A stretch of 64,000 nucleotides of DNA from Kocuria rosea (GTDB lineage Bacteria; Actinomycetota; Actinomycetes; Actinomycetales; Micrococcaceae), in contig NZ_CP035103.1 in the NCBI RefSeq assembly GCF_006094695.1, positions 1,178,001 to 1,242,000 of the forward strand. Direction: 5' to 3'. Numbering within the stretch: the stretch's first letter is position 1; each line of letters starts with the position of its first letter. Shown piece by piece: positions 51,433-61,047 of the stretch. The notes below the pieces were generated by a model that saw only the letters and a program-made list of their open reading frames with translations, was not told the origin of the DNA and searched no databases. The translations under genes and the position numbers were made by a program.

Positions 51433-52521
51433 GTGACCGAGCACCGTTCCCCCCTGCTCCACCGGCCGGGCGCCGTCGAGGCCGAGGGCCTGGACCGCGG
51501 GGTGGCCGCCCACTACGGCGACCCGCTGCGCGAGCAGCGCTCCCTCGTGCGCACCCCCGGCACCGTGGTGGACCTCTCCCACAAGGGCGTCGTGACCGTC
51601 ACCGGGCCCGACCGGCTCAGCTGGCTCACCACCCTCTCCTCCCAGGTGCTCACCGGGCTCGAGCCCGGGCGCAGCACCGAGACCCTCTTCCTGTCCGTGC
51701 AGGGGCGGATCGAGCACGCCCCCCACGTGGTGGACGACGGCACCAGCACCTGGCTGATCACCGAGGCCGACGAGACCGCGGCCCTGGTGGCGTGGCTCGA
51801 GCGCATGCGCTTCGCGCTGCGCGTCGAGATCGAGGACCGCACCGGGCAGTGGGCCGTGCTCGGCGCCACGGGCCCCGTGCCCGGCCTGCCCGCCACGGTC
51901 GTGTGGCGGGACCCCTGGCCCCACGTCGCCCCCGGCGGGTGGAGCTACGCCGTCCTCGACGGGCCCCACCCCGGCGAGGAGCGCACCTGGTGGGAGCACC
52001 TCGTGCCCCGCGACGAGCTCGACGCCCTGACCCTCGACCTCCCCCTCGCCGGCGCGTGGGCCGCCGAGGCGCTGCGGATCGCCGCGTGGCGCCCCCGCCT
52101 GGGCGCCGAGACGGACGAACGGACGATCCCGCACGAGCTCGACCTCCTGCGCACCGCCGTGCACCTGGCCAAGGGCTGCTACAAGGGCCAGGAGACCGTC
52201 GCACGGGTGCACAACCTCGGGCACCCGCCCCGCCGGCTGGTGCTGCTCGACCTCGACGGGTCGGAGCACACGCTGCCCGCCGCCGGGGCCGAGGTGGTCG
52301 CGGGGGAGCGCACGGTGGGGCGCGTCACCTCCGTGCAGCTCCACCACGAGCAGGGTCCCATCGCCCTGGCCGTGCTCAAGCGCACCGTCGATCCCGCCGC
52401 CGAGCTCGTCGTCACCGACGGCGAGCAGCGGTGGGCCGCGGCGCAGCAGGTCGTCGTGCCGCCGGACGCCGGGCAGGTGGTCGGCCGGCAGACGGGCTTC
52501 CTCCGCGGACCCCGCCCCTGA
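51433..52521 (+). CDS. ygfZ: YgfZ/GcvT-like folate-binding protein
   Basis: 362 residues. The diagnostic motif KGCYKGQETVARVHNLG is in the C-terminal half. YgfZ helps maturation or repair of Fe-S proteins using folate. It starts 5 bases after the nitrobindin-like stop and is the last plus-strand gene before pfkA. Confidence 0.92.
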   Translation: MTEHRSPLLHRPGAVEAEGLDRGVAAHYGDPLREQRSLVRTPGTVVDLSHKGVVTVTGPDRLSWLTTLSSQVLTGLEPGRSTETLFLSVQGRIEHAPHVVDDGTSTWLITEADETAALVAWLERMRFALRVEIEDRTGQWAVLGATGPVPGLPATVVWRDPWPHVAPGGWSYAVLDGPHPGEERTWWEHLVPRDELDALTLDLPLAGAWAAEALRIAAWRPRLGAETDERTIPHELDLLRTAVHLAKGCYKGQETVARVHNLGHPPRRLVLLDLDGSEHTLPAAGAEVVAGERTVGRVTSVQLHHEQGPIALAVLKRTVDPAAELVVTDGEQRWAAAQQVVVPPDAGQVVGRQTGFLRGPRP

Positions 52522-52556
52522 CCTCGCCGGACCCCGGGACTCCCGTCACCGACGTC

Positions 52557-52596
52557 CGCCCCGGGCCCGGAGCGGCGCGGGACCGGGCCCCGGGCG
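52557..52596. terminator. GC-rich imperfect hairpin between convergent ygfZ and pfkA
   Basis: 14-base arms (52557-52570 with 52583-52596), one mismatch, 12-base loop. It is GC-only and has no T-tract, so the call is tentative. Confidence 0.45.
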
Positions 52597-52638
52597 GCGC
52601 GGACCCGCAGGCCTGACCGACCGGGGCCGCCGCCCGCC

Positions 52639-53670
52639 TCAGCGGCCGAAGAGGACGCGGGCCTCGTCCCAGCGGTCCTGGGGAACGGTCTTGAGCCCCT
52701 CGAGGGCCTCGGCGAAGTCGACGCGGACCATGTCGGTGCCGCGGATGGCGACCATCCGCCCCCACTGCTTCTCGTGCACGAGGTCGACCACGGACATCCC
52801 GAAGCGGGTGGCGAGCACGCGGTCGAAGCCCGTGGGGGCGCCCCCGCGCTGGATGTGCCCGAGCGTGGTGTTGCGGGTCTCGATGCCGGTGAGGCGCTCG
52901 ATCTCCTGCGTGACGTACTCCCCGATCCCGCCCAGGCGCGGACGGCCGTCGGCCTCGGTGCCCTTCCCGGCGAGCACGTCCTCCCGGTCCTCGGGGATGA
53001 ACCCCTCCGCGACGACCACCAGCGGGGAGCGGCCGCGGTCGTAGACCTCCTGCACCCACGCGCAGACCTGGTCCATGGAGACCTTCTGCTCCGGGATCAG
53101 CACCGCGTGCGCGCCGGCGGACATGCCCGAGTGCAGCGCGATCCACCCGACGTGGCGGCCCATGACCTCGGCGACCATGCACCGGTGGTGGGACTCCCCG
53201 GTGGTGCGCAGCCGGTCCATGGCGTCGGTGGCGATGGACACGGCCGTGTCGAAGCCGAAGGTGTAGTCCGTGGCCTGCAGGTCGTTGTCGATGGTCTTGG
53301 GCACCCCCACCACGGGCAGCCCGGCGTCGGCCAGGCGCTTGGCGCCGGCCAGGGTGCCCTCCCCGCCGATGGCCACGATCGCGTCCACCGCGTGGCGCTC
53401 GAGCATCACCCCGATGTTCTCCGGCCCGCCTCCGGGCCCGGAGTAGGGGTTCGTGCGGGAGGTGCCGAGGATGGTCCCGCCCTCCCGGGCGAGGCCGCGG
53501 ACCCGGGTGCGGGGCAGGTCCATGATGTCGCCCTCGAGCACCCCGCGCCAGCCGTCGCGGAAGCCCACGAACTCGTGGCCGTAGGTCTTGATCCCGTGCA
53601 GCACGGCGCCGCGGATCACCGCGTTGAGTCCGGGGCAGTCCCCGCCGCTGGTCAGCAGTCCGATCTTCAT
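52639..53670 (-). CDS. pfkA: ATP-dependent 6-phosphofructokinase
   Basis: 343 residues. MKIGLLTSGGDCPGLNAVIRG, the phosphate-binding GGEGTLAGA and GVPKTIDND motifs. Gly at the position of E. coli Gly104 with Lys at 124 matches the ATP-using actinobacterial group, known from Streptomyces; the pyrophosphate type would have Asp there. It would phosphorylate fructose 6-phosphate. Divergent from ppk2, with a TAGACT -10 (AGTCTA at 53733-53738 on plus). Confidence 0.93.
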   Translation of the reverse strand: MKIGLLTSGGDCPGLNAVIRGAVLHGIKTYGHEFVGFRDGWRGVLEGDIMDLPRTRVRGLAREGGTILGTSRTNPYSGPGGGPENIGVMLERHAVDAIVAIGGEGTLAGAKRLADAGLPVVGVPKTIDNDLQATDYTFGFDTAVSIATDAMDRLRTTGESHHRCMVAEVMGRHVGWIALHSGMSAGAHAVLIPEQKVSMDQVCAWVQEVYDRGRSPLVVVAEGFIPEDREDVLAGKGTEADGRPRLGGIGEYVTQEIERLTGIETRNTTLGHIQRGGAPTGFDRVLATRFGMSVVDLVHEKQWGRMVAIRGTDMVRVDFAEALEGLKTVPQDRWDEARVLFGR

Positions 53671-53859
53671 CCGTACAGTCTCCTCCGGGTGGGCGGGGCG
53701 TGCGTGGCGGCCGGACGTGCGCCGGCACGCCCAGTCTAGTGAGTCCGGGCCCGGGCGGCAGGGCCGGGCCCGGCCGTGTTGACCCCCGGCGCCGCCCGCC
53801 GGCCTGCGGCCTAGACTTCCGGGAAGAGGGCCCCGACGGGCCCGGAAGGAGGGGTGGCG

Positions 53860-54771
53860 TTGAACACGGACAAGGAACCGGCCCGGGAGAACCTGCGGGA
53901 GTTCATCGACAAGCTGGTCGACCAGGGGTACACGGTGCGGGACGGGCAGTCCCCGGACCCGGATCTCATCGACCCGGGGGGATCGGCCGTGGAGACCTGG
54001 CGGGAGGACTACCCGTACGACGAGCGGCTGTCGCGCGAGGAGTACGAGCTCGAGAAGTACCAGCTGCAGATCGAGCTGCTGAAGTTCCAGTACTGGGGCC
54101 AGGACCACGACCTCCAGCACGTCATCGTGTTCGAGGGCCGGGACGCCGCCGGCAAGGGCGGGACGATCAAGCGGTTCACCGAGCACCTGAACCCGCGCGC
54201 CGCCCGGGTGGTGGCCCTGACGAAGCCCTCGGACCGGGAGCGGGGCCAGTGGTACTTCCAGCGCTACATCCAGCACCTGCCCACGGCGGGGGAGATCGTG
54301 ATGTTCGACCGCTCCTGGTACAACCGCGCCAACGTCGAGCGCGTCATGGGCTTCTGCACGGACCCGCAGTACGAGCAGTTCATGGCCCAGGCGCCCGTCT
54401 TCGAGAAGATGCTCGTGGACTCCGGCATCCACCTCACCAAGTTCTGGTTCTCCGTGACCCAGCACGAGCAGCGCACCCGGTTCGCGATCCGCCAGATCGA
54501 CCCCGTGCGCCGGTGGAAGCTCTCGCCCATGGACCTGGCGTCCCTGGACCGGTGGGAGGACTACACCGAGGCGAAGGAAGAGATGTTCCTGCGCACGGAC
54601 ACCGACCACGCCCCGTGGATCACGGTGAAGTCCAACGACAAGAAGCGCGCCCGGCTCAACGCGATGCGCTTCTTCCTGGACCAGTTCGACTACGAGGACA
54701 AGGACCCGGACGTGGTCTATCCCCCCGACCCGCTGATCGTGCGCCGCGGCCTGGAGGCCGTCGGCGACTGA
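53860..54771 (+). CDS. ppk2: Polyphosphate kinase 2
   Basis: 303 residues from TTG at 53860. The ribosome site AGGAGG (53847-53852) stands 7 bases from this TTG but only 1 base from an in-frame GTG at 53854, so the TTG is preferred. Walker A FEGRDAAGKGGTIKRF, lid VVALTKPSDRERGQWYFQRY, and Walker B IVMFDRSWYNR are all present; one domain. Class I PPK2 enzymes use polyphosphate to phosphorylate nucleoside diphosphates. A -10 TAGACT is at 53812-53817. Confidence 0.93.
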   Translation: MNTDKEPARENLREFIDKLVDQGYTVRDGQSPDPDLIDPGGSAVETWREDYPYDERLSREEYELEKYQLQIELLKFQYWGQDHDLQHVIVFEGRDAAGKGGTIKRFTEHLNPRAARVVALTKPSDRERGQWYFQRYIQHLPTAGEIVMFDRSWYNRANVERVMGFCTDPQYEQFMAQAPVFEKMLVDSGIHLTKFWFSVTQHEQRTRFAIRQIDPVRRWKLSPMDLASLDRWEDYTEAKEEMFLRTDTDHAPWITVKSNDKKRARLNAMRFFLDQFDYEDKDPDVVYPPDPLIVRRGLEAVGD

Positions 54772-54800
54772 GGTGCGGCCCGGGGACGCGGGACGACGAC

Positions 54801-54836
54801 GGCGCCGCCCGTCCCCTTCCGGGGGCGGGCGGCGCC
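54801..54836. terminator. 16-bp hairpin after ppk2
   Basis: Arms 54801-54816 and 54821-54836 (one G-T pair) with loop TTCC, between the convergent stops of ppk2 and the small membrane gene. Confidence 0.78.
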
Positions 54837-54855
54837 GGTGCGCGGCGGTCGCGGC

Positions 54856-55203
54856 TCAGCGGCCGGGGCGGTCCACCAGGACGGTGTTGGCGGCGGCGTT
54901 GACGGCGGTCACGGCCAGGACCGACGGCCAGGCCCCGATCCGCCGGGCCAGCGGGTGGGAGAGCCCGAAGCCCAGGACGTAGAGCGCGGCGAGCGCCGCC
55001 GTGGTGCCCGGCCCGCCGCGGTGCCACCACGTGTGGGCGGCCGCCGCGCCGGCCGCGGCCAGCACCGCCCCGCCCAGGGGGCGGACGCCGGTCGCCCGGG
55101 CGGTGGCGTACCCGCCGATCAGCCCGGCGCTCACGAGCGCCGCCGCGGGCACCTGCTCCGCCGCGGCCACGGCGGTGTCCCGGGCGTCCGTCGCGGCGCT
55201 CAC
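54856..55203 (-). CDS. Small membrane protein coupled to aspC
   Basis: 115 residues from GTG overlapping the aspC stop (GTGA). Three hydrophobic stretches (about 19-33, 45-60, 66-100) separated by short polar loops. No family recognised. Coupling to an aminotransferase may be incidental. Confidence 0.62.
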   Translation of the reverse strand: MSAATDARDTAVAAAEQVPAAALVSAGLIGGYATARATGVRPLGGAVLAAAGAAAAHTWWHRGGPGTTAALAALYVLGFGLSHPLARRIGAWPSVLAVTAVNAAANTVLVDRPGR

Positions 55204-56405
55204 GCGGCGCCGCCCAGGTACTCCTGGAGCCGGCGCAGGCCCTCCGCGAGGTCGTCGTCGCCGAGGGCGTAGGACAGGCGCAGGAAGCCGGAGGGGCCGA
55301 ACGCCTCGCCGGGCACCACGGCCACCTCCGCCTGCTCCAGGATCAGCTCGGCCAGCTCGGCGGAGGTCTGCGGCGTCGCGTCGCCGAAGCGCCGGCCGAG
55401 CAGGCCCCGCACGTCCGCGTAGGCGTAGAACGCGCCGGTCGGGGTGGGGCACTCCACGCCGTCGATGGCGTTGAGGGCCTCGACCATGACCCGGCGGCGG
55501 CGGTCGAAGGCCTCCCGCATCCGGTGGGCCTCGTCGAGCGGGCCGGACACGGCCGCCAGCGCGGCCCGCTGGGCCACGTTGTTGACGTTGGAGGTCAGGT
55601 GGGACTGCAGGTTCGTGGCCGCCTTGATGACGTCGGGGGCACCGATCATCCAGCCCACCCGCCAGCCGGTCATCGCGTACGTCTTGGCCACGCCGTTGAG
55701 GACGACCACGTTCTCGCCCAGCTCCGGCACGGCGGCGGCGATCGAGGTGAACGGCACGCCGTCGTAGGTGAGGTGCTGGTAGATCTCGTCGGTCAGCACG
55801 AAGATCCCCTTCTCCGCCGCCCAGCGGCCCACGGCCGCGGTCTCCTCGGGGGAGTACACGGCGCCCGTGGGGTTCGACGGCGAGCAGAACAGCAGGGCCT
55901 TGGTGCGCTCGGTCCACGCCGCCTCGAGCAGCTCGGGGGTGACCTTGTAGCCGAGCTCCGGCCCGGCGAAGACCTCGACCGGGTTGCCCCCGGCGAGCTT
56001 GATGGCCTCGGGGTAGGTGGTCCAGTACGGGGCGGGCAGCAGGACGTCGTCGCCCTCGTCCACGACCGTCGCGAAGGCCTGGAACACGGCCTGCTTGCCG
56101 CCGTTGGTGATGAGCACCTGGGCGGGCTCCACCGCGTAGCCGTCGTCCCGGGCGGTCTGCTCGGCCACCGCCCTGCGCAGCTCGGGCAGGCCCGCGGCCG
56201 GCGTGTACCGGAAGTTCGCCGGGTCCTGCAGGGCGGCCGCGGCGGCGTCCACGATGTACTGGGGGGTCGGGAAGTCGGGCTCCCCGGCGCCGAAGCCGAT
56301 CACGGGCCGGCCGGCGGCCTTGAGGGCCTTCGCCTTCGCGTCCACGGCGAGCGTCGCGGACTCTGCGATGGCGCCGACGCGCCGGGAGATGCGGGACGTG
56401 GTCAT
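55200..56405 (-). CDS. aspC: Aspartate/aromatic-type class I aminotransferase
   Basis: 401 residues. [21 protein letters not shown] (PLP phosphate contact), and the Schiff-base Lys in [19 protein letters not shown]. Class I fold, closest in style to prokaryotic subgroup Ib aspartate aminotransferases. It would exchange amino groups between aspartate and 2-oxoglutarate. A 283-base gap separates it from tRNA-Trp. Confidence 0.88.
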   Translation of the reverse strand: MTTSRISRRVGAIAESATLAVDAKAKALKAAGRPVIGFGAGEPDFPTPQYIVDAAAAALQDPANFRYTPAAGLPELRRAVAEQTARDDGYAVEPAQVLITNGGKQAVFQAFATVVDEGDDVLLPAPYWTTYPEAIKLAGGNPVEVFAGPELGYKVTPELLEAAWTERTKALLFCSPSNPTGAVYSPEETAAVGRWAAEKGIFVLTDEIYQHLTYDGVPFTSIAAAVPELGENVVVLNGVAKTYAMTGWRVGWMIGAPDVIKAATNLQSHLTSNVNNVAQRAALAAVSGPLDEAHRMREAFDRRRRVMVEALNAIDGVECPTPTGAFYAYADVRGLLGRRFGDATPQTSAELAELILEQAEVAVVPGEAFGPSGFLRLSYALGDDDLAEGLRRLQEYLGGAA

Positions 56406-56532
56406 GACCGGGGGCCTCCTGGAGGGGAACGGGCGGTCTCCGCCGGGTGCGGGGACGGCGGTGCGGACGCCCCCATGCTACTCGGGCGTCCGCACCGCGG
56501 GCCCGGCGCCCCGGCGGCCGCGCCCGCCCGGA

Positions 56533-56562
56533 TTGCACCCCGCCGCCCGGGTCGCCTAGGAT
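56533..56562 (+). promoter_or_regulatory. Promoter upstream of tRNA-Trp
   Basis: TTGCAC, 18 bases, TAGGAT. It lies 127 bases before the tRNA. A nearer -10 candidate, TAGAGT at 56620-56625, lacks a clear -35. Confidence 0.5.
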
Positions 56563-56688
56563 GGACGACTGGTGTCATCGGCGCCTGCTCGGCCGCGCCG
56601 TCACGGCGGGACCGGATGGTAGAGTCGGTGACCGGGTCCGAGCGATCGAGACCGGCGTCCCCACGCCGGCCGAGGCCGCGAGGCACGT

Positions 56689-56761
56689 AGGGCAGTGGCG
56701 CAATTGGTAGCGCAGCGGTCTCCAAAACCGCAGGTTGCAGGTTCGAGTCCTGTCTGCCCTG
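56689..56761 (+). tRNA. tRNA-Trp (CCA)
   Basis: Acceptor arms AGGGCAG/CTGCCCT, anticodon stem GCGGT/ACCGC around CTCCAAA, T loop TTCGAGT, discriminator G. Position just before secE-nusG is the usual actinobacterial order. Confidence 0.97.
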
Positions 56762-56779
56762 CTCCAGTCCGGGGTGGTC

Positions 56780-56804
56780 CCCGGCACCCCCACGGGGTGC
56801 CGGG
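56780..56804 (+). terminator. Hairpin after tRNA-Trp
   Basis: 11-bp stem (56780-56790 with 56794-56804), 3-base loop, no T-tract; may also be a tRNA 3'-end processing or attenuation structure. Confidence 0.5.
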
Positions 56805-56870
56805 AGCCGCCGCGGCGACGGCGGGCCGGCAGCACTGCGCGGCACGCACGAGTCCACACAGGGAGAGCCG

Positions 56871-57143
56871 ATGTCGCAGACCACCGCCGGCCGCGCGTCG
56901 GGCCAGCCCCCGGAGCAGGGCGCGGAGAGCCCCCGCGGCGTCTTCGGGCGCCTGTTCCTGTTCCTGCGCCAGGTCGTCGGCGAGCTCCGGAAGGTGGTCA
57001 CCCCCACCCGGCGCGAACTGGTCAACTACGTCCTGGTCGTCCTCGTGTTCGTCGCGTTCATGATGGTGCTCATCTCGGTCCTGGACCTGGCGTTCGGCCA
57101 GGCCGCCCTGTGGATCTTCGGGCAGGGGGACGCCGCCGGCTGA
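56871..57143 (+). CDS. secE: Preprotein translocase subunit SecE
   Basis: 90 residues. A hydrophilic N-terminal extension, the cytoplasmic motif FLRQVVGELRKVVTPTRRELVNY, and one C-terminal membrane helix. It clamps SecY in the SecYEG channel. GGGAG lies 9 bases before the ATG. Confidence 0.96.
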   Translation: MSQTTAGRASGQPPEQGAESPRGVFGRLFLFLRQVVGELRKVVTPTRRELVNYVLVVLVFVAFMMVLISVLDLAFGQAALWIFGQGDAAG

Positions 57144-57227
57144 TCCGGGCGGCGCACGGACCGGCGCGGCCGGCCACCGTGACCCAGCAGAGCACGACAT
57201 CCACGAAAGAACTTTGAGGGAGATCCA

Positions 57228-58076
57228 GTGACCGAGCACGAGCTCGAAAACGGCACCGAGGCACCGGCCGAGGTCGACCAGCAGGCTCCGGAGCTGCCGG
57301 AGGCCGAGACCTCCGTGCAGGAGGACGACTTCGCGGCCGCCCACGACCCGGAGCACGCCCCGGTCGCCGACGAGGCTCCCGCCGCGCCCGCCGACGAGGA
57401 GGCCCCGCTCGAGGCGGAGGCCCCGGCCGACGAGGAGGCCCCCGCGGCCGAGGACGAGGCGCCCGCCGTGGACCCCGTCGAGGAGTTCAAGTCGAAGCTG
57501 CGCCGCCAGGAGGGTGACTGGTACGTCATCCACACCTACGCCGGCTACGAGAACCGCGTGAAGACGAACCTCGAGACCCGCATCCAGTCCCTCAACATGG
57601 AGGACGACATCTTCCAGATCGAGGTGCCGATGGAGGAGGTCGTCGAGATCAAGAACGCCCAGCGCAAGATCGTGCGCCGGGTACGGATCCCGGGCTACGT
57701 GCTGGTGCGCATGAACCTCACCGACGCCTCCTGGGGCGCGGTCCGCCACACCCCGGGCGTCACCGGCTTCGTCGGCCAGGACGCCTACAACCCGGTGCCG
57801 CTGCGCCTCGACGAGGTCTTCGAGATGCTCAACCCGGTCTTCGAGGCGCCGCAGGGCGCGGGGGCCGAGTCCTCCGCCCAGCCCAGCGCGCAGCCGCAGA
57901 TCGACGTCGACTTCGAGGTCGGCGAGTCCGTCATCGTCAAGGAGGGCCCCTTCGAGACCCTCCCCGCCACGATCTCCGAGATCAAGGTGGAGTCCCAGCA
58001 GCTGGTCGTCCTCGTGTCGATCTTCGAGCGCGAGACCCCCGTCACCCTCGGCTTCAACCAGGTCTCCAAGATCTGA
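57228..58076 (+). CDS. nusG: Transcription antitermination/pausing factor NusG
   Basis: 282 residues from GTG. An acidic N-terminal extension of about 90 residues, common in high-GC actinobacteria, comes before the NGN domain ([19 protein letters not shown] to VTGFVG). The C-terminal KOW domain is [19 protein letters not shown]. It links RNA polymerase to the ribosome or Rho. Confidence 0.96.
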   Translation: MTEHELENGTEAPAEVDQQAPELPEAETSVQEDDFAAAHDPEHAPVADEAPAAPADEEAPLEAEAPADEEAPAAEDEAPAVDPVEEFKSKLRRQEGDWYVIHTYAGYENRVKTNLETRIQSLNMEDDIFQIEVPMEEVVEIKNAQRKIVRRVRIPGYVLVRMNLTDASWGAVRHTPGVTGFVGQDAYNPVPLRLDEVFEMLNPVFEAPQGAGAESSAQPSAQPQIDVDFEVGESVIVKEGPFETLPATISEIKVESQQLVVLVSIFERETPVTLGFNQVSKI

Positions 58077-58081
58077 GCCCC

Positions 58082-58100
58082 GCGGGCCGCTCCGGCCCGC
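58082..58100 (+). terminator. Short GC hairpin between nusG and rplK
   Basis: 7-bp arms with a 5-base loop, 5 bases after the nusG stop; no T-tract. A separate rplK transcript is plausible. Confidence 0.4.
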
Positions 58101-58222
58101 CCCAGTTCCCGGCCCCGCGGTGCATGCTTCGCCGCCGGGCCGCCCGGCCGCCGCGCCACGGCGGCCACCCGCCGTCGTACGCTCCTGTGCGCCGGTACGT
58201 CCAGCAGAAGAAGGACCAGCAC

Positions 58223-58654
58223 ATGGCTCCCAAGAAGAAGAAGGTCTCCGGCCTGATCAAGCTGCAGATCCAGGCAGGCGCCGCCAACCCGGCTCCTCCC
58301 GTGGGTCCGGCCCTCGGTCAGCACGGCGTCAACATCATGGAATTCTGCAAGGCCTACAACGCGGCCACGGAGTCCCAGCGCGGCAACATCGTGCCCGTGG
58401 AGATCACGGTCTACGAGGACCGCTCGTTCACCTTCGTCACGAAGACCCCGCCCGCCGCGCAGCTGATCAAGAAGGCCGCCGGCGTCGCCAAGGGCTCGGG
58501 TGTCCCGCACACCCAGAAGGTCGGCAAGCTCAGCATGGACCAGGTCCGCGAGATCGCCGAGACCAAGAAGGAAGACCTCAACGCCAACGACATCGACGCC
58601 GCCGCGAAGATCATCGCCGGCACCGCCCGCTCCATGGGCATCGAGGTCGAGTGA
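58223..58654 (+). CDS. rplK: Ribosomal protein L11
   Basis: 143 residues. [29 protein letters not shown] contains the methylation-site and proline-rich switch; the RNA-binding C-terminal half has [16 protein letters not shown]11 is at the GTPase centre and is needed for the stringent response. A -10 candidate TACGCT lies about 58177. Confidence 0.98.
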   Translation: MAPKKKKVSGLIKLQIQAGAANPAPPVGPALGQHGVNIMEFCKAYNAATESQRGNIVPVEITVYEDRSFTFVTKTPPAAQLIKKAAGVAKGSGVPHTQKVGKLSMDQVREIAETKKEDLNANDIDAAAKIIAGTARSMGIEVE

Positions 58655-58743
58655 CCAGCCTCGGCTGATCACCACCCACCGTTATTGACGTGGCAGGGCC
58701 GAGCGCGGCCCGCAGACCACAACTGCACAAGGAGAAGAAGCAG

Positions 58744-59451
58744 ATGGCAAAGCGCAGCAAGGCATACCAGGCGGCCGCCGCCAAGATCGACGCGGGCACG
58801 CTGTACGCCCCGGCCGAGGCCGTGGCCCTGGCCAAGGAGCTCGACACCGCGAAGACCGACTCCACCGTGGAGGTCGTCCTCCGCCTCGGTGTCGACCCCC
58901 GCAAGGCCGACCAGATGGTCCGCGGCACCGTGAACCTGCCCAACGGCACCGGCAAGACCGCCCGCGTCGTCGTCTTCGCGACCGGCGACAAGGCCGCCGC
59001 CGCGGAGGAGGCCGGAGCGGACTACGTCGGCTCCGACGACCTGATCGCCCGCATCCAGGGCGGCTGGACCGACTTCGACGCCGCCGTGGCCACCCCGGAC
59101 ATGATGGGCAAGGTCGGCCGGCTGGGCAAGGTCCTCGGCCCCCGCAACCTGATGCCGAACCCCAAGACCGGCACCGTCACCATGGACGTGACCAAGGCCG
59201 TCAACGACATCAAGGGCGGCAAGATCGACTTCCGCGTCGACAAGCACTCGAACCTGCACTTCATCGTGGGCAAGACGTCCTTCGAGCTCGAGAAGCTGGC
59301 GGAGAACTACGGCGCCGCCCTCGAGGAGATCCTGCGCCTGAAGCCCTCCGCGTCGAAGGGCCGCTACATCACGAAGGCGACCGTCTCGACCACGTTCGGG
59401 CCGGGCATCCCGGTCGACCCGAACGCCACCGAGGTCGTCGTCGGCGCCTGA
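58744..59451 (+). CDS. rplA: Ribosomal protein L1
   Basis: 235 residues, with the signature [19 protein letters not shown] and the domain I closing [20 protein letters not shown]1 often represses its own mRNA. GGAGAAG lies 7 bases before the ATG. Confidence 0.98.
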   Translation: MAKRSKAYQAAAAKIDAGTLYAPAEAVALAKELDTAKTDSTVEVVLRLGVDPRKADQMVRGTVNLPNGTGKTARVVVFATGDKAAAAEEAGADYVGSDDLIARIQGGWTDFDAAVATPDMMGKVGRLGKVLGPRNLMPNPKTGTVTMDVTKAVNDIKGGKIDFRVDKHSNLHFIVGKTSFELEKLAENYGAALEEILRLKPSASKGRYITKATVSTTFGPGIPVDPNATEVVVGA

Positions 59452-59487
59452 CGCCGTGCACCGGAGCCCGCGGGGCTCCGACGGGTG

Positions 59488-59514
59488 GGGGCCCGGCCGA
59501 TGCGGCCGGGCCCC
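59488..59514 (+). terminator. Terminator after rplA
   Basis: 11-bp stem (59488-59498 with 59504-59514), loop GATGC, then TTCCCG. A second, smaller inverted repeat GGAGCCC/GGGCTCC is at 59463-59479. Confidence 0.78.
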
Positions 59515-59596
59515 TTCCCGTCCGACGGGACCATTCCTCCCACGACCCAGCAGCCGGCGGGCGTCCGCCGGCGCCCACGGAACGGAGACCCCCCAC

Positions 59597-60748
59597 GTGA
59601 GCGAGCACCCCCCGGTGCGCATCGAGCAGATGCGCATCCCCGACGAGTTCGACGACGCCGCGCAGGAGCTGCTGGGGCGCGTCGCGGAGCTCGTGCGCCG
59701 GTCCCGGCAGCACGTGTGGGGGATCTCGGACCTCACCGGTGACGCCCAGGAGCTCTACCGGGACCTGCTGGACCCCTTCGAGCGCGTGGTCGTCCTGCTG
59801 GCGTGGGCCGGGGACCGGCTGGCGGGACGGGCCGAGGTGCGGATGCCCCTGGTCACGCTCACCGACTCCGCCCACATCACCGTCGACGTGGACCCCGACG
59901 TCACCTCCCAGGGCACCGGCAGCGAGCTGCTGGCCGCCGCCGAGCAGCTCGCCGTGGGCGAGTCCCGCCGGCACCTGCGGATCCAGACCGAGCACCCCGG
60001 GCCCGAGGAGATCCAGGGCGACGGCAGCGTCACCGGGGTCTTCCCGCTGGTCACGCCCGGGATGGTCGAGTGGGTGGACGCCGCCGACGGCTCGGGCCGG
60101 CTGCCCGTGTCCAACCGGCAGACCCGCTTCGCCCTCAGCGCCGGCTACCGGCTCGAGTCGGTCAGCGACTTCGGGGTGCTGGACGTCCCCCTGCCGCCCG
60201 AGCGCGTCGCGGCCCTGCTGGACGAGGTCGCGGCCTCGCCGGCGCAGGAGCCGTACCGGATCCACGTCTGGAGCGGCCCGGCCCCCGAGGACCGGCTCGA
60301 CGAGCTCGCCGCCCTGCACTCGCGCATGGCGACCGACTCGTTCCTGGCCCCCGTGGCCGCCGCCGAGCCAGAGCCCTGGGACGCCGAGCGCGTGCGGCGC
60401 ACCGAGCAGCTGCGCGCCGAGGCGGGCAACCTCTCGCTCGTGGCCGTCGCCGAGCACGAGCCCACCGGACGCCTCGTCGGGATGACCGAGATCGTCCTGG
60501 CGGGGGAGGAGCCGCCGATCGGGATGCAGGACGAGACCGTGGTCCTGCGCGAGCACCGCCGCCGGTGGCTCGCCACCCGGCTGAAGCTGGCCAACCTGCA
60601 GCAGCTCGAGCGGCTGGCCCCGAGCGTGCGCACCGTCTACTCCTGGAGCCACAGCGGCGACGACCGGATGAGCCGGGTCAACGCCCGGCTGGGCTTCCGC
60701 GTGGCCGGGCGCAGCGGCGTGTGGGCCCGCGACTTCCCCTCCGCCTGA
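59597..60748 (+). CDS. Tandem-GNAT acetyltransferase inserted between rplA and rplJ
   Basis: 383 residues from GTG at 59597 (GGAG 11 bases upstream; a longer frame has no ribosome site). Two GNAT-like halves: the first has ITVDVDPDVTSQGTGSELL, the second VAVAEHEPTGRLVGMTEIV and the CoA loop VVLREHRRRWLATRLKLANL with SWSHSGDDRMSRVNARLGFR. Such mycothiol-synthase-like/aminoglycoside-type tandem GNATs have mixed substrates. Its placement breaks the classical L1-L10 order, and terminators flank it. Confidence 0.75.
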   Translation: MSEHPPVRIEQMRIPDEFDDAAQELLGRVAELVRRSRQHVWGISDLTGDAQELYRDLLDPFERVVVLLAWAGDRLAGRAEVRMPLVTLTDSAHITVDVDPDVTSQGTGSELLAAAEQLAVGESRRHLRIQTEHPGPEEIQGDGSVTGVFPLVTPGMVEWVDAADGSGRLPVSNRQTRFALSAGYRLESVSDFGVLDVPLPPERVAALLDEVAASPAQEPYRIHVWSGPAPEDRLDELAALHSRMATDSFLAPVAAAEPEPWDAERVRRTEQLRAEAGNLSLVAVAEHEPTGRLVGMTEIVLAGEEPPIGMQDETVVLREHRRRWLATRLKLANLQQLERLAPSVRTVYSWSHSGDDRMSRVNARLGFRVAGRSGVWARDFPSA

Positions 60749-60776
60749 GCCGGGTCCGGGGCCGCCCCGGAGCCGA

Positions 60777-60806
60777 TTTGGCCGCGGCGGGGGCCTCCGG
60801 TAGCCT
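60777..60806 (+). promoter_or_regulatory. Promoter of rplJ-rplL
   Basis: TTTGGC, 18 bases, TAGCCT; transcription would begin near 60813, at the L10 leader. Confidence 0.6.
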
Positions 60807-60811
60807 GGGAG

Positions 60812-61047
60812 ACACCAAAGACCGCCGGTCGTGGTCCCCCTGCCCCGTGCGCCCCGTTTCGGAGTGCGCGAAGCGGGAGGACAGCCGTAAGAGTTCCGCC
60901 AGGAACCGCCAGCGCAGGTGAACCAGCACAGCGAGCACGTCCCGTCCTGCACGGGGTGCGACGCCGAGCCCCGGGCATCTGCGCGGGGCTTTTTCTGTGC
61001 CCGGGCCCTTGCGGCAGCGACCGGCATCGAAGACCGGAAGGAGTACC
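60812..61047 (+). ncRNA. L10 leader (autoregulatory 5' UTR of rplJ-rplL)
   Basis: About 235 bases between promoter and rplJ. Sequence features that I recall for the L10 leader family are AAAGACCGCCGGTCG, GGAGGACAGCCGTAAGAG and CCGCCAGCGCAGGTGAACC. The L10-L12 complex binds this RNA and lowers its own expression in several phyla. A terminator-like hairpin with a T5 tail lies at 60967-60994 and competes with another stem. Confidence 0.8.
60967..60994 (+). terminator. Attenuator in the L10 leader
   Basis: Stem AGCCCCG (60967-60973) with CGGGGCT (60984-60990) followed by TTTTT (60990-60994). The overlapping 5' arm can instead pair CCCGGGCA (60970-60977) with TGCCCGGG (60998-61005), which would prevent the terminator; the two folds exclude each other. 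Confidence 0.7.
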
